64,000 bases of DNA from Rhizobiales bacterium 62-47 (GTDB taxonomy: Bacteria > Pseudomonadota > Alphaproteobacteria > Rhizobiales > Xanthobacteraceae), in the NCBI GenBank assembly GCA_001899255.1, contig MKVX01000018.1, forward strand, positions 1,241,150 to 1,305,149, given 5' to 3'. Position 1 is the stretch's first letter. Every line of letters begins with the position of its first letter. Shown piece after piece: positions 28,626-37,832 of the stretch. The notes below the pieces were generated by a model. That model had not been told where the DNA came from, did no database searches, and saw only the letters and a list, made by a program, of their open reading frames with translations. A program made the translations under genes and the position numbers.

Positions 28626-29228
28626 ATGCTGACATCATCATATAGTGTCGCCGCTCTCGCCCTCGTCTTCGGCTATCTGCTCGGCTCGATTCCGTTCGGC
28701 ATGATCCTGACGCGGCTGGCCGGAACACAAGATCTGCGGTCAGTCGGCTCCGGCAACATCGGCGCCACCAATGTGCTGCGCACCGGCCGCAAGGGACTGG
28801 CGGCGGCGACGCTGCTCGGCGACATGTTGAAGGGCACGGTGGCGGTAATTCTCGCCGGCAAGTTCGGTGGTCCCAACGCGGCGATGCTTGCGGCGCTCGG
28901 CGCGTTCCTTGGTCACCTGTTTCCGGTGTGGCTCGGCTTCAAGGGTGGCAAAGGCGTCGCGACCTATATCGGCGTGCTGCTTGGCCTGTTCTGGCCGGGC
29001 GCGCTGGCATTCTGCGCCGTGTGGCTGACGGTGGCGTGGTGGTCGCGCTACTCGTCGGCGGCGGCGCTCACTGCCTCAATCATCGTGCCGCCAATGCTCT
29101 GGCTCGACGGTCACCGCGATCTCGGCATGCTGTTCGCCATCCTCAGCGTGCTGCTGTGGTTCATGCATCGCGGCAACATCGCCCGGCTCCGCGCCGGCAC
29201 CGAAGGCAAGATCGGCGCGAAATCCTGA
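28626..29228 (+). CDS. plsY: Acyl-phosphate:glycerol-3-phosphate acyltransferase
   Basis: 200 residues, inner membrane. Acylates glycerol-3-phosphate in the first step of phospholipid synthesis using acyl-phosphate. Conserved cytoplasmic motifs are [31 protein letters not shown] (phosphate binding), [19 protein letters not shown] and the C-terminal [18 protein letters not shown]. It lies 81 bp after the pseudo-dihydroorotase gene and before dprA, all plus strand. Confidence 0.97.
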   Translation: MLTSSYSVAALALVFGYLLGSIPFGMILTRLAGTQDLRSVGSGNIGATNVLRTGRKGLAAATLLGDMLKGTVAVILAGKFGGPNAAMLAALGAFLGHLFPVWLGFKGGKGVATYIGVLLGLFWPGALAFCAVWLTVAWWSRYSSAAALTASIIVPPMLWLDGHRDLGMLFAILSVLLWFMHRGNIARLRAGTEGKIGAKS

Positions 29229-29270
29229 AAGCTACTCATCTTATAGTTGTATCGTCTCTTAACATGCGCG

Positions 29271-30419
29271 ATGCTGAGCCCGGACTTGGGGCGCAGCTTG
29301 AACACCGCATCGACCGGCATCGTAAACCTGACCGACAGCCAACGTATCGACTGGCTGCGACTGATCCGCAGTGAAAACGTCGGACCACGGACCTTCCGCT
29401 CGCTGATCAACCATTTCGGCAGCGCCAAAGCCGCGCTCGAGCGGTTGCCCGAGCTGGCGCGCCGCGGCGGCGCGACGCGCGTGGGCCGCATCTGCTCGGT
29501 GGACAGCGCCGAACGCGAACTGATGCTCGGACGCAAGCTCGGCATCGAATTGCTGGCGCCGGGAGAACATGGCTATCCGCCTCGCCTCGTCTCGATCGAT
29601 GACGCACCACCGCTGCTCGGCGTGCGCGGCGTCTTCGACATCATGATCCGACCGATGATCGGCATCGTCGGCTCGCGCAACGCATCCGGCGCCGGACTCA
29701 AATTTGCGCAGACGCTGGCGCGCGATCTCGGCGACGCCGGCTTCGTCATCGCATCGGGACTGGCGCGTGGCATCGATCAGGCGGCGCATCGTTGCAGCAT
29801 CGACACCGGCACCGTCGCGGTTCTCGCAGGCGGTCACGATCGCATCTATCCGCCCGAGCATGAGAGCCTGCTGGCCGAACTGCTGCAATCGGGCACAGCC
29901 ATTTCGGAAATGCCGCTCGGTCACGCGCCGCGCGCCCGCGACTTCCCCCGGCGCAATCGCCTGATTTCCGGCGTGGCGCTCGGCGTCGTCATCGTCGAAG
30001 CGGCTTTTCGTTCCGGCTCGCTCATCACTGCCCGTGTCGCCGCCGAACAGGGCCGCGAGGTGTTCGCGGTCCCGGGTTCGCCGCTCGATCCGCGTGCGGC
30101 CGGAACCAACGCGCTCATCAAACAAGGTGCCACGCTGGTCACAGAAGCGGCAGACATTATCAACGTCGTGCAGCCGATCATGGGCCGTCCGATCGAACTG
30201 CCCATCGCCGAGACCACCGAGGAATTGCCGATGGATCGCGAACCCGACGCCAGCGAACGCACGCGGATCGTCAATCTGCTTGGGCCCAGCCCCATCGGTC
30301 TCGACGACTTGATCCGCCTCGCCGGCACTTCGCCTGCCATCGTCCGAACGGTGTTGCTCGAGCTTGAACTCGCCGGCCGCCTCGAACGCCACGGCGGCGG
30401 GCTGGTGTCGCTGGCCTGA
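29271..30419 (+). CDS. dprA: DNA-processing/recombination-mediator protein DprA
   Basis: 382 residues. Loads RecA on incoming single-stranded DNA during natural transformation, and is widely conserved beyond competent species. The N-terminal SAM-like domain ([21 protein letters not shown]) is followed by the Rossmann domain with [27 protein letters not shown] and [12 protein letters not shown]-terminal winged-helix extension ([13 protein letters not shown], then [17 protein letters not shown]) is present. ATG 29271 is taken as the start. TTG 29247 is possible; neither has a strong SD. Confidence 0.94.
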   Translation: MLSPDLGRSLNTASTGIVNLTDSQRIDWLRLIRSENVGPRTFRSLINHFGSAKAALERLPELARRGGATRVGRICSVDSAERELMLGRKLGIELLAPGEHGYPPRLVSIDDAPPLLGVRGVFDIMIRPMIGIVGSRNASGAGLKFAQTLARDLGDAGFVIASGLARGIDQAAHRCSIDTGTVAVLAGGHDRIYPPEHESLLAELLQSGTAISEMPLGHAPRARDFPRRNRLISGVALGVVIVEAAFRSGSLITARVAAEQGREVFAVPGSPLDPRAAGTNALIKQGATLVTEAADIINVVQPIMGRPIELPIAETTEELPMDREPDASERTRIVNLLGPSPIGLDDLIRLAGTSPAIVRTVLLELELAGRLERHGGGLVSLA

Positions 30420-30465
30420 CCCGTACGAGACCGCACACGAGTCAGATCAGCCAGCCGGTCATGTA

Positions 30466-31239
30466 TTACCGAGCGTAGATCGGCGCACCGGCGGGCGATG
30501 CGGTCGCTCCGCCATCCACAAATATCTCGGCGCCCTGAATATGTGCCGAGTCATCCGACGCCAGGAACAGCACCGTCTTGGCGATATGATCGGCCTCGCC
30601 CATGCGACCCAGCGGCGTACTGCGCGCCATCCGCTCTTCCAGCGCGGCAAAAGCCTCCGGCGAAGGCGCAGCACCGTTCCAGATCGGCGTCCGCGTGGCG
30701 CCCGGCGAAACCAGATTGACGCGGATGCCACGCGGCGAAAGCTCGCTCGCCATCACCCGGGCCATCCCCCGGACACCGGCCTTGCTTGCCGCATAAGCCG
30801 AGAAACCCGGATTGCCCAATACGCCGATGACGGATCCATTGAGGATGATCGACGCGTTATCGTTGAGATGCGGAAGCGCCGCCTGAACGGCGAAGAAAAC
30901 CGCGGTGAGATTGGTTCTAATAATCGTCTCGAAAGCGGCCAATGTCGTGCCGCCAAGCGGCGTATTGCCGGGAATACCTGCGTTCGCAAACAGCACATCC
31001 AGTTTGCCGAACTTTGCCGCCGCCTGCGCGAGTGCCTGCTCGGTCGCGGAGACATCGGTGGCGTCCGCCGTCACCGCGAATGCATTGGAGCCCAATTCGG
31101 CAACAGCCGCGTCGAGGGTTTGCCGATTGCGTGCGGTGATGGTGACCCGCGCGCCCTCGGCAATCAAAAGCCGTGCCGTAGCAAGGCCAATGCCGCTGCT
31201 GCCACCGGTAACGAAAGCCGTCTTACCCGCCAATCGCAT
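30466..31239 (-). CDS. SDR family NAD(P)-dependent oxidoreductase
   Basis: 257 residues, classical short-chain dehydrogenase. Cofactor motif TGGSSGIG (11-18), NAG in LFANAGIPG, and catalytic Ser136, Tyr149 and Lys153 (GFSAYAASKAG) are intact. ARN in VTITARNRQ suggests NADP preference (weak). The start ATG 31239 is fixed by GGAGAGCGACA just upstream. Divergent from an HxlR regulator, with operator-like repeats between, so its expression is probably controlled by that regulator. Substrate unknown. Confidence 0.92.
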   Translation of the reverse strand: MRLAGKTAFVTGGSSGIGLATARLLIAEGARVTITARNRQTLDAAVAELGSNAFAVTADATDVSATEQALAQAAAKFGKLDVLFANAGIPGNTPLGGTTLAAFETIIRTNLTAVFFAVQAALPHLNDNASIILNGSVIGVLGNPGFSAYAASKAGVRGMARVMASELSPRGIRVNLVSPGATRTPIWNGAAPSPEAFAALEERMARSTPLGRMGEADHIAKTVLFLASDDSAHIQGAEIFVDGGATASPAGAPIYAR

Positions 31240-31255
31240 TGTCGCTCTCCAATCT

Positions 31256-31310
31256 GGTTTCATAATTAAACTATTTGCGATCTAGCGCGTTTGGTTTCAT
31301 AATGCAACTA
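31256..31310. promoter_or_regulatory. Direct-repeat operator and promoter between SDR and hxlR
   Basis: Two copies of GGTTTCATAATNNAACTA, at 31256-31273 and 31293-31310, 37 bp apart. For the plus-strand regulator gene, TTGCGA (31275-31280) and CATAAT (31298-31303), 17 bp apart, form a good sigma-70 promoter, and the second repeat covers its -10. The first repeat lies just upstream of the SDR ribosome-binding site. This fits autoregulation and control of the SDR gene. Confidence 0.7.
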
Positions 31311-31357
31311 GAAAGTTGGAGCATGAATATCGGCGCTATGCGCCTGCGGAGAGCTAG

Positions 31358-31804
31358 ATGGTGAAACGAACCAGCCTGGAGAACGCGGACTGTCCGGTTG
31401 CGCGGTCACTTGATGCGATCGGCGACTGGTGGTCCTTGATGATTATTCGCGACGCCTTCCTGGGCATGCGGCGCTTCGGCGAATTCCAGAAAAGCCTCGG
31501 TCTGGCGAAGAACATCCTGACGACGCGCCTTCGAACGCTGGTCGGCTGCGGAATTCTTGAATTGGTTCCGGCATCCGATGGCAGCGCCTATCGGGAGTAC
31601 GCGCTGACGCAGAAAGGGCGCGACCTCTTTCCCATTCTGGTGGCGCTGCGCCAGTGGGGTGAGACGTATGCTTTCGCTCCGGGCGAGGTGCCAAACTTCC
31701 TGGTCGACCGCAAGTCAGGTCAGCCGGTGCAAAAGCTGGAGGTTCGCGCGACGTCGGGCCGGCGTTTAAACAGTTTCGACACGGAGGTGCGGCCACGCCA
31801 ATAA
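31358..31804 (+). CDS. HxlR family winged-helix transcriptional regulator
   Basis: 148 residues. The HxlR signature is clear: CPVARSLDAIGDWWSLMIIRD with the early Cys, FGEFQKSLGLAKNILTTRLRTLV as the recognition helix, and YREYALTQKGRDLFPILVALRQWGE for the wing and dimer helix. The Cys near the N-terminus is the redox or electrophile sensor in several members. It is divergent from the SDR gene, with direct-repeat operators between, suggesting a local switch, perhaps for reactive aldehydes or quinones (inference). Confidence 0.92.
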   Translation: MVKRTSLENADCPVARSLDAIGDWWSLMIIRDAFLGMRRFGEFQKSLGLAKNILTTRLRTLVGCGILELVPASDGSAYREYALTQKGRDLFPILVALRQWGETYAFAPGEVPNFLVDRKSGQPVQKLEVRATSGRRLNSFDTEVRPRQ

Positions 31805-31830
31805 CGACCCTACCCCCGCTGCGCGACAGC

Positions 31831-32058
31831 TTACTGGCGACCGCCTACCGTGCCGGCACGGACCAGTTCCTCGGCCTCCAGCCGTGCCATATCCAGCAGA
31901 AAGCCCAGCGTCTCCAGCCGATGACGGCGAGCCACCGCGGCCAGTTCGAGCACACTCTCCGCAATGAAGCTGGCGGCTTCGTGCGGTCCGCCATCACTAG
32001 CAGGCTCAGGTTGCTGCGTCCCCTGCGCAGGCGCACGACGTTGCGTCTTTGATGCCAT
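31831..32058 (-). CDS. Small unknown protein with helical C-terminus
   Basis: 75 residues, beginning MASKTQRRAPAQGTQQPEPA (disordered, basic) then a helical part: SFIAESVLELAAVARRHRLE and TLGFLLDMARLEAEELVRAG. GGGGAGAGGA precedes ATG 32058. The frame is open further upstream, but that part covers an AT-rich palindromic control region and is unlikely to be translated. Similar small proteins occur in Bradyrhizobiaceae, from memory. No function is known. Confidence 0.72.
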   Translation of the reverse strand: MASKTQRRAPAQGTQQPEPASDGGPHEAASFIAESVLELAAVARRHRLETLGFLLDMARLEAEELVRAGTVGGRQ

Positions 32059-32083
32059 TCCTCTCCCCCAGAGCGCGGCCTTC

Positions 32084-32126
32084 ATATATACACTCATTAG
32101 TTGTATATATGCAATTATTGGTTGCA
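32084..32126. promoter_or_regulatory. AT-rich double palindrome upstream of the 75-residue gene
   Basis: ATATATACA (32084-32092) and TGTATATAT (32102-32110) are perfect inverted arms. Directly beside them are TGCAA (32110-32114) and TTGCA (32122-32126). On the minus strand, TTGCAT and TATATA about 18 bp apart could be the -35 and -10 of the 75-residue gene, so the dyad may be an operator. Confidence 0.55.
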
Positions 32127-32284
32127 TTTCTCGCCGAACACGACTCGGTTCCACCATACAATTTTGCGGCATCTGCCATCGACGATTTGACAGGCGGGGC
32201 CTGTAGACCCATGTTCCGGCCGAAACGGGCCGGCGCGACTCTCGCGGAACCCGCCCGAAAATCTTCCCAAGCTATTGGAATCAC

Positions 32285-35026
32285 ATGAATATCGTCATTG
32301 TCGAGTCGCCTGCAAAGGCCAAGACGATCAACAAGTATCTGGGCGGCTCCTACGAGGTCGTCGCGTCCTTTGGCCATATCCGCGACCTTCCGGCCAAGAA
32401 TGGCTCGGTCGATCCCGACGCTAATTTCAAGATGATCTGGGAAATCGATCCCAAGGCCTCCGCGCGGCTCAACGACATCGCTCGCTCGGTCAAGGGCGCC
32501 GACAAACTGATCCTGGCGACCGACCCTGATCGCGAAGGCGAAGCCATTTCCTGGCACGTGCTCGAGGTTCTCAAAGAGAAGCGCGCCATCAAGGACCAGA
32601 CCATCGAACGCGTGGTGTTCAATGCGATCACCAAGCAGGCGGTCACCGAGGCGATGAAGCATCCGCGCCAGATCGATGGCGCGCTGGTCGATGCCTATAT
32701 GGCGCGCCGCGCCCTCGACTATCTGGTCGGCTTCACGCTGTCGCCGGTGCTATGGCGCAAGCTGCCGGGCGCACGCTCGGCCGGACGCGTGCAGTCGGTC
32801 GCGTTGCGTCTGGTCTGCGATCGCGAACAGGAGATCGAGCAATTCGTCCCGCGCGAATATTGGTCGCTGGTGGCAACGCTGGCGACGCCACGCGGCGACA
32901 CCTTCGAGGCACGATTGGTCAGCGCCGACGGCAAGAAGATCCAGCGTCTCGATATCGGCAGCGGTGCCGAGGCCGAGGATTTCAAGAAGGCCATCGAAGC
33001 CGCCAACTTCACCGTCAGCAACGTCGAAGCCAAGCCGGCGCGGCGCAATCCACACGCGCCCTTCACCACCTCGACGCTGCAGCAGGAAGCCAGCCGCAAG
33101 CTCGGCTTCGCGCCCGCGCACACCATGCGCATCGCGCAGCGGCTTTACGAGGGCATCAATATCGGCGGCGAGACCACCGGCCTCATCACCTATATGCGTA
33201 CCGACGGCGTGCAGATCGACGGCTCGGCGATCACACAAGCGCGCAAGGTGATCGGCGAGGACTACGGCAGCAATTACGTCCCCGGCGCACCGCGCCACTA
33301 CCAGACCAAGGCCAAGAACGCGCAGGAAGCGCACGAAGCCATCCGCCCGACCGATCTCTCGCGGCGTCCTGCCGACCTGCGCCGCAGCCTCGATAACGAT
33401 CAGGCGCGACTTTACGAATTGATCTGGACGCGCACCATCGCCAGCCAGATGGAATCCGCCGAACTGGAACGCACCACCGTCGATATCGCCGCGAAGGCTG
33501 GTTCGCGTCTGCTCGAATTGCGCGCCACCGGTCAGGTGATCAAATTCGACGGCTTCCTCAGGCTGTATCAGGAAGGCATCGACGATGCCGCCGATGACGA
33601 CGAAGGCCGCCTGCCCGCGATGAGCCAGGGCGAAGCGCTCGCGCGCAAGGACCTCAGCGTCACGCAGCATTTCACCGAGCCGCCGCCGCGCTTCTCCGAG
33701 GCCTCGCTGGTCAAGCGCATGGAAGAACTCGGCATCGGCCGTCCTTCGACCTATGCATCGATCCTGCAGGTGCTGAAGGATCGCGGCTACGTCCGCCTCG
33801 ACAAGAAGCGGTTGCATGGCGAAGACAAGGGCCGCGTTGTCGTCGCCTTCCTCGAAAGTTTCTTCACACGCTACGTCGAATACGATTTCACCGCCTCGCT
33901 CGAAGAACAGCTCGACCGCATCTCCAACAACGAGATTTCCTGGCAGCAGGTGCTGAAGGATTTCTGGACCGACTTCATCGGCGCCGTTGACGAGATCAAG
34001 GATCTGCGCGTCGCGCAGGTGCTGGACGTGCTCGACACGCTGCTCGGGCCGCACATCTACGCGCCGCGCGAAGATGGCGGCGATCCGCGGCAGTGCCCGA
34101 GTTGCGGCACCGGAAGACTGAATCTCAAAGCCGGCAAGTTCGGCGCATTTGTCGGCTGCTCCAATTATCCGGAATGCCGCTATACCCGCCCGCTCGCCGC
34201 CGATGGCGAAGCCACCGGCGACCGCATTCTCGGCAAGGATCCAGAGTCCGGCCTGGATGTCGCAGTGAAGGCCGGCCGTTTCGGACCCTACATCCAGTTG
34301 GGCGAAGCCAAGGATTACGAAGAAGGCGAGAAGCCGAAGCGCGCCGGCATCCCGAAAGGCATGTCGCCCGGCGACATGGAGTTCGATCTCGCGGTGAAGC
34401 TGTTGTCGCTGCCGCGCGAAGTCGGCAAGCATCCCGAAGACGGCGAGCCGATCAAAGCCGGCATCGGGCGCTTCGGGCCTTACGTTCAGCACCTCAAGAC
34501 CTATGCCAGCCTCGAAGCCGGCGACGATGTTTTCAACATCGGCCTCAATCGCGCCGTGACGCTGATCGCTGAACGCATTGCCAAGGGTCCGAGCAAGCGC
34601 CGCTTCGGCGCCGATCCCGGCAAGCCGCTGGGCGACCATCCCACGTTAGGCGCCGTTGCAGTGAAGAGCGGCCGCTATGGCGCTTACGTCACCGCAGGGG
34701 GTGTGAACGCCACCATTCCGAGCGACAAGACGCAGGACACGATTACGCTTCCGGAAGCCATCATGCTTCTCGACGAACGCGCGGCGAAGGGTGGCGGCAA
34801 GAGCAAGCGCGCCGCGCCGAAGAAGGCCAAAGCCGCGAAGGCGACTTCCGCAGACAAGGCGCCGAAGAAAGCCGCCGCCAAGAAGACGGTCGCGAAAAAG
34901 GCAGCTGCCAAGCCGAAGTCCGATGCCGCGAGCAAAGCGCGCGCGCCGGTGAAGGCTACCAAGACAACTTCAAAGAAGGCGCCAAAGACCGCCGCGAAGA
35001 AAAACGCGAGCAAGGCAAGCGGGTAA
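32285..35026 (+). CDS. topA: DNA topoisomerase I
   Basis: 913 residues, type IA topoisomerase that relaxes negative supercoils. The TOPRIM motifs are VIVESPAKAKTINKYLG at the start and DPDREGE (80-86). The catalytic Tyr303 lies in GLITYMRTDG. One zinc-ribbon is visible near residue 605 (CPSCGTGRL, then FVGCSNYPEC). It is followed by repeated topo C-terminal glycine-rich segments (GRFGPYIQLG, GRFGPYVQHL, GRYGAYVTAG). The last ~80 residues are Lys/Ala-rich and histone-like, as in other alphaproteobacteria. It ends 2 bases before rnr. Confidence 0.97.
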   Translation: MNIVIVESPAKAKTINKYLGGSYEVVASFGHIRDLPAKNGSVDPDANFKMIWEIDPKASARLNDIARSVKGADKLILATDPDREGEAISWHVLEVLKEKRAIKDQTIERVVFNAITKQAVTEAMKHPRQIDGALVDAYMARRALDYLVGFTLSPVLWRKLPGARSAGRVQSVALRLVCDREQEIEQFVPREYWSLVATLATPRGDTFEARLVSADGKKIQRLDIGSGAEAEDFKKAIEAANFTVSNVEAKPARRNPHAPFTTSTLQQEASRKLGFAPAHTMRIAQRLYEGINIGGETTGLITYMRTDGVQIDGSAITQARKVIGEDYGSNYVPGAPRHYQTKAKNAQEAHEAIRPTDLSRRPADLRRSLDNDQARLYELIWTRTIASQMESAELERTTVDIAAKAGSRLLELRATGQVIKFDGFLRLYQEGIDDAADDDEGRLPAMSQGEALARKDLSVTQHFTEPPPRFSEASLVKRMEELGIGRPSTYASILQVLKDRGYVRLDKKRLHGEDKGRVVVAFLESFFTRYVEYDFTASLEEQLDRISNNEISWQQVLKDFWTDFIGAVDEIKDLRVAQVLDVLDTLLGPHIYAPREDGGDPRQCPSCGTGRLNLKAGKFGAFVGCSNYPECRYTRPLAADGEATGDRILGKDPESGLDVAVKAGRFGPYIQLGEAKDYEEGEKPKRAGIPKGMSPGDMEFDLAVKLLSLPREVGKHPEDGEPIKAGIGRFGPYVQHLKTYASLEAGDDVFNIGLNRAVTLIAERIAKGPSKRRFGADPGKPLGDHPTLGAVAVKSGRYGAYVTAGGVNATIPSDKTQDTITLPEAIMLLDERAAKGGGKSKRAAPKKAKAAKATSADKAPKKAAAKKTVAKKAAAKPKSDAASKARAPVKATKTTSKKAPKTAAKKNASKASG

Positions 35027-35028
35027 AC

Positions 35029-37362
35029 TTGAGCAAAGCGCGCGACAGCGGATTTCCCAACCGTGATGCCATCGTCGCGTTCATTCGCGCGCATCCCGGC
35101 GAAATCGGCACGCGCGACATCGCGCGCGAGTTCGGCCTGAAGAATGCCGACCGCGCCGAACTGAAACGCCTTCTGCGCACGTTGGCCGACGAAGGCATCA
35201 TCGAGAAACGCGGCAAGACGATCCATCAGGCTGCCGCGCTTCCGCCGACGGTGATGGCCGACGTCACGCGCCGCGATCGCGACGGTGAGTTACTGGCGAC
35301 GCCGACCGAATGGGATGAGGAACAGGGCGACGCGCCGAGCATCCGCATCCGCCTGCCGCGCTATCCCAAGCCGGGAACGGCGGCTGGCGTTGGCGATCGC
35401 GCACTGCTGCGCATCGAGCAAATCGATGGTGACGACGGCACAACCTATATCGGCCGCGTCATCAAGATCATCGACCACACCCGCTCGCGTGTGCTCGGCA
35501 TCTTCCGCGCCCTGCCCACTGGCGGCGGACGCTTGGTGCCCGTCGACAAGAAGCAGGCCGGACGCGAACTGAATATCGCAAAGCCCGACACCGCCGGTGC
35601 CGAGGATGGCGATCTGGTCAGCGTCGAACTGATACGGTCGCGCGGTTTCGGCCTCGCCTCCGGCAAAGTGAAAGAGCGCCTTGGCTCGCTGGCGACGGAA
35701 AAGGCCATCAGCCTGATCGCCATTCACGCCCACGATATTCCGCAGGCGTTTTCATCGACGGCGATCAAGGAGGCCGAGGCCGCCAGGCCCGCGACCTTGC
35801 AGGGCCGCGAGGATTGGCGCGATGTGCCGCTCGTCACCATCGATCCGCCGGATGCGAAGGATCACGACGACGCGGTGCATGCCGAGCCCGACGCCAATCC
35901 CGATAACATGGGCGGCTACATTCTCCATGTCGCGATCGCCGATGTCGCGTTCTACGTGCGGCCGGGTTCGGGACTCGACCGCGATGCGCTGCTGCGCGGC
36001 AATTCGGTGTACTTCCCCGATCGCGTCGTGCCGATGCTGCCGGAGCGCATCTCCAACGATCTGTGCTCGCTGAAGCCCGGCGAACCGCGCGGCGCGCTGG
36101 CCGTGCGCATGGTGATCGGACCGGATGGGCGCAAGCGCTCGCACACATTCCATCGCGTGCTGATGCGATCTGCCGCCAAGCTGAACTATGCGCAGGTGCA
36201 GGCGGCCATCGATGGCCGCCCCGACGACACCACCGGTCCACTGCTCAAACCGATCCTGCAACCGCTATACGGCGCCTATGCGCTGGTGAAGCGCGCACGC
36301 GACGAGCGCGATCCGCTCGATCTCGATTTGCCGGAACGCAAGATCGTCCTCAAAGCCGACGGCACCGTGGATCGCGTCACCACGCCGGAACGGCTCGATG
36401 CACATCGGCTGATCGAGGAATTCATGATCCTCGCCAACGTCGCCGCAGCGGAGATGCTGGAGAAGAAGTCGCTGCCGCTGATCTATCGCGTGCACGACGA
36501 GCCGACGGTCGAGAAGGTCCACAACCTGCAGGAATTTCTCCGGACGCTCGATATGTCGTTCGCCAAGAGCGGCGCATTGCGTCCGACGGAATTCAATCGC
36601 GTGCTGGCGCAGGTCAAGGGCCACGACTCCGAACCGCTGGTAAACGAAGTCATTCTCCGCTCGCAGGCGCAGGCCGAATACGCCTCGGAGAATTACGGCC
36701 ACTTCGGCCTCAACCTGCGGCGCTACGCGCACTTCACCTCGCCGATCCGCCGCTACGCCGACCTCATCGTGCATCGCGCGCTGATCCGGGCGCTGGGCCT
36801 CGGCGAAGGCGCCCTGCCTGATACCGAGACGGTCGAAACGCTCGGCGAAGTCGCCGCGCAGATCTCGGCCACCGAGCGGCGCGCCATGAAGGCGGAGCGC
36901 GAGACCGTCGATCGCCTGATCGCGCATCATCTCGTCGACCGCATCGGCGCGACGTTTCAGGGACGGATTTCCGGCGTCACCCGCGCCGGTCTGTTCGTGA
37001 AACTGACTGAAACCGGTGCCGACGGCCTCATCCCGATCCGCACCCTTGGCACCGAATACTTCGACTACGACGAGGCGCGCCACGCGCTGGTCGGCACACG
37101 CAGCGGTGCCATGCACAGGCTGGGTGACGTCGTCGAGGTTCGTCTGGTAGAAGCTGCCCCAGTGGCAGGTGCGCTGCGCTTCGAACTACTGTCCGAAGGC
37201 CAGACGCAGCCACGCGGCCGCAAGCGCGGACCGATCCGCGACAGGTCGAAGCCGAAAGGCAAACACAAGGCGAAGGCAACGTCCGAAGCCGGACGCCATC
37301 GCCCGAAAAAAGTTCGCAAGCCGGGCAAAGGTAAGCCGGGCAAACCGAAAAGAAAGAAGTGA
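35029..37362 (+). CDS. rnr: Ribonuclease R
   Basis: 777 residues. A processive 3'-5' exoribonuclease that degrades structured RNA and works with tmRNA quality control. The N-terminal winged helix (GTRDIAREFGLKNADRAELKRLL) is followed by cold-shock domains. The RNB catalytic centre has DAKDHDDAVH and, later, TSPIRRYADLIVHRAL. An S1 domain (GRISGVTRAGLFVKLTETGADG) leads to a Lys-rich tail. The start is a TTG at 35029, two bases after topA stops, so translation probably depends on topA. The following gene overlaps by one base. Confidence 0.95.
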   Translation: MSKARDSGFPNRDAIVAFIRAHPGEIGTRDIAREFGLKNADRAELKRLLRTLADEGIIEKRGKTIHQAAALPPTVMADVTRRDRDGELLATPTEWDEEQGDAPSIRIRLPRYPKPGTAAGVGDRALLRIEQIDGDDGTTYIGRVIKIIDHTRSRVLGIFRALPTGGGRLVPVDKKQAGRELNIAKPDTAGAEDGDLVSVELIRSRGFGLASGKVKERLGSLATEKAISLIAIHAHDIPQAFSSTAIKEAEAARPATLQGREDWRDVPLVTIDPPDAKDHDDAVHAEPDANPDNMGGYILHVAIADVAFYVRPGSGLDRDALLRGNSVYFPDRVVPMLPERISNDLCSLKPGEPRGALAVRMVIGPDGRKRSHTFHRVLMRSAAKLNYAQVQAAIDGRPDDTTGPLLKPILQPLYGAYALVKRARDERDPLDLDLPERKIVLKADGTVDRVTTPERLDAHRLIEEFMILANVAAAEMLEKKSLPLIYRVHDEPTVEKVHNLQEFLRTLDMSFAKSGALRPTEFNRVLAQVKGHDSEPLVNEVILRSQAQAEYASENYGHFGLNLRRYAHFTSPIRRYADLIVHRALIRALGLGEGALPDTETVETLGEVAAQISATERRAMKAERETVDRLIAHHLVDRIGATFQGRISGVTRAGLFVKLTETGADGLIPIRTLGTEYFDYDEARHALVGTRSGAMHRLGDVVEVRLVEAAPVAGALRFELLSEGQTQPRGRKRGPIRDRSKPKGKHKAKATSEAGRHRPKKVRKPGKGKPGKPKRKK

Positions 37363-37832
37363 TGGAGTCTAAAGCCTTGAGAACATGGACCCAGAACTCT
37401 GCGTCACCTGCACGCCGCGATGCGTGGCTGGCGATCAAGCGCGGCCTGCGTTGCCGCTGCCCGAACTGCGGCGAAGGCAAACTGTTCCGCGCCTTTCTTA
37501 AGGTGACCGAGGCCTGCCCGGCCTGCGGGGAGGATTTGCACCATCACCGCGCCGACGATCTGCCGGCCTATCTGGTCATCGTCATCGTCGGTCATATCGT
37601 GGTGCCGATTGCGCTGTCGATCGAGACCAACTTCGCGCCACCGGTCGCGCTGCAGCTCGCGATCTATCTGCCCCTCACTTTCGCGGCTTCGCTGTTGTTG
37701 CTGCAACCCGTCAAGGGCGCCGTCGTCGGCCTGCAATGGGCGTTTCGCATGCACGGCTTCGACGAGAATTCAACTGATGACATGCCGGTACGCGATCTCG
37801 CCGGCGGGAAGATTGCACCGGAAGTACGATGA
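37362..37832 (+). CDS. DUF983 zinc-ribbon membrane protein
   Basis: 156 residues from ATG 37362 (GTG 37359 would add one). Cys pairs CRCPNCGEGKLF and CPACGEDLHHHRADD are the DUF983 signature and likely bind zinc. Two transmembrane segments follow (PAYLVIVIVGHIVVPIALSI and LAIYLPLTFAASLLLLQPV). The ATG shares one base with the rnr stop, and the NUDIX gene overlaps its end by 4 bases, so the three are coupled. Function unknown. Confidence 0.9.
   Translation: MESKALRTWTQNSASPARRDAWLAIKRGLRCRCPNCGEGKLFRAFLKVTEACPACGEDLHHHRADDLPAYLVIVIVGHIVVPIALSIETNFAPPVALQLAIYLPLTFAASLLLLQPVKGAVVGLQWAFRMHGFDENSTDDMPVRDLAGGKIAPEVR

Noticed and set aside
32750-34639. A 629-codon open frame opposite topA
   Set aside because: topA is unambiguous on the plus strand. 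The antisense frame has no ribosome-binding site or family resemblance.
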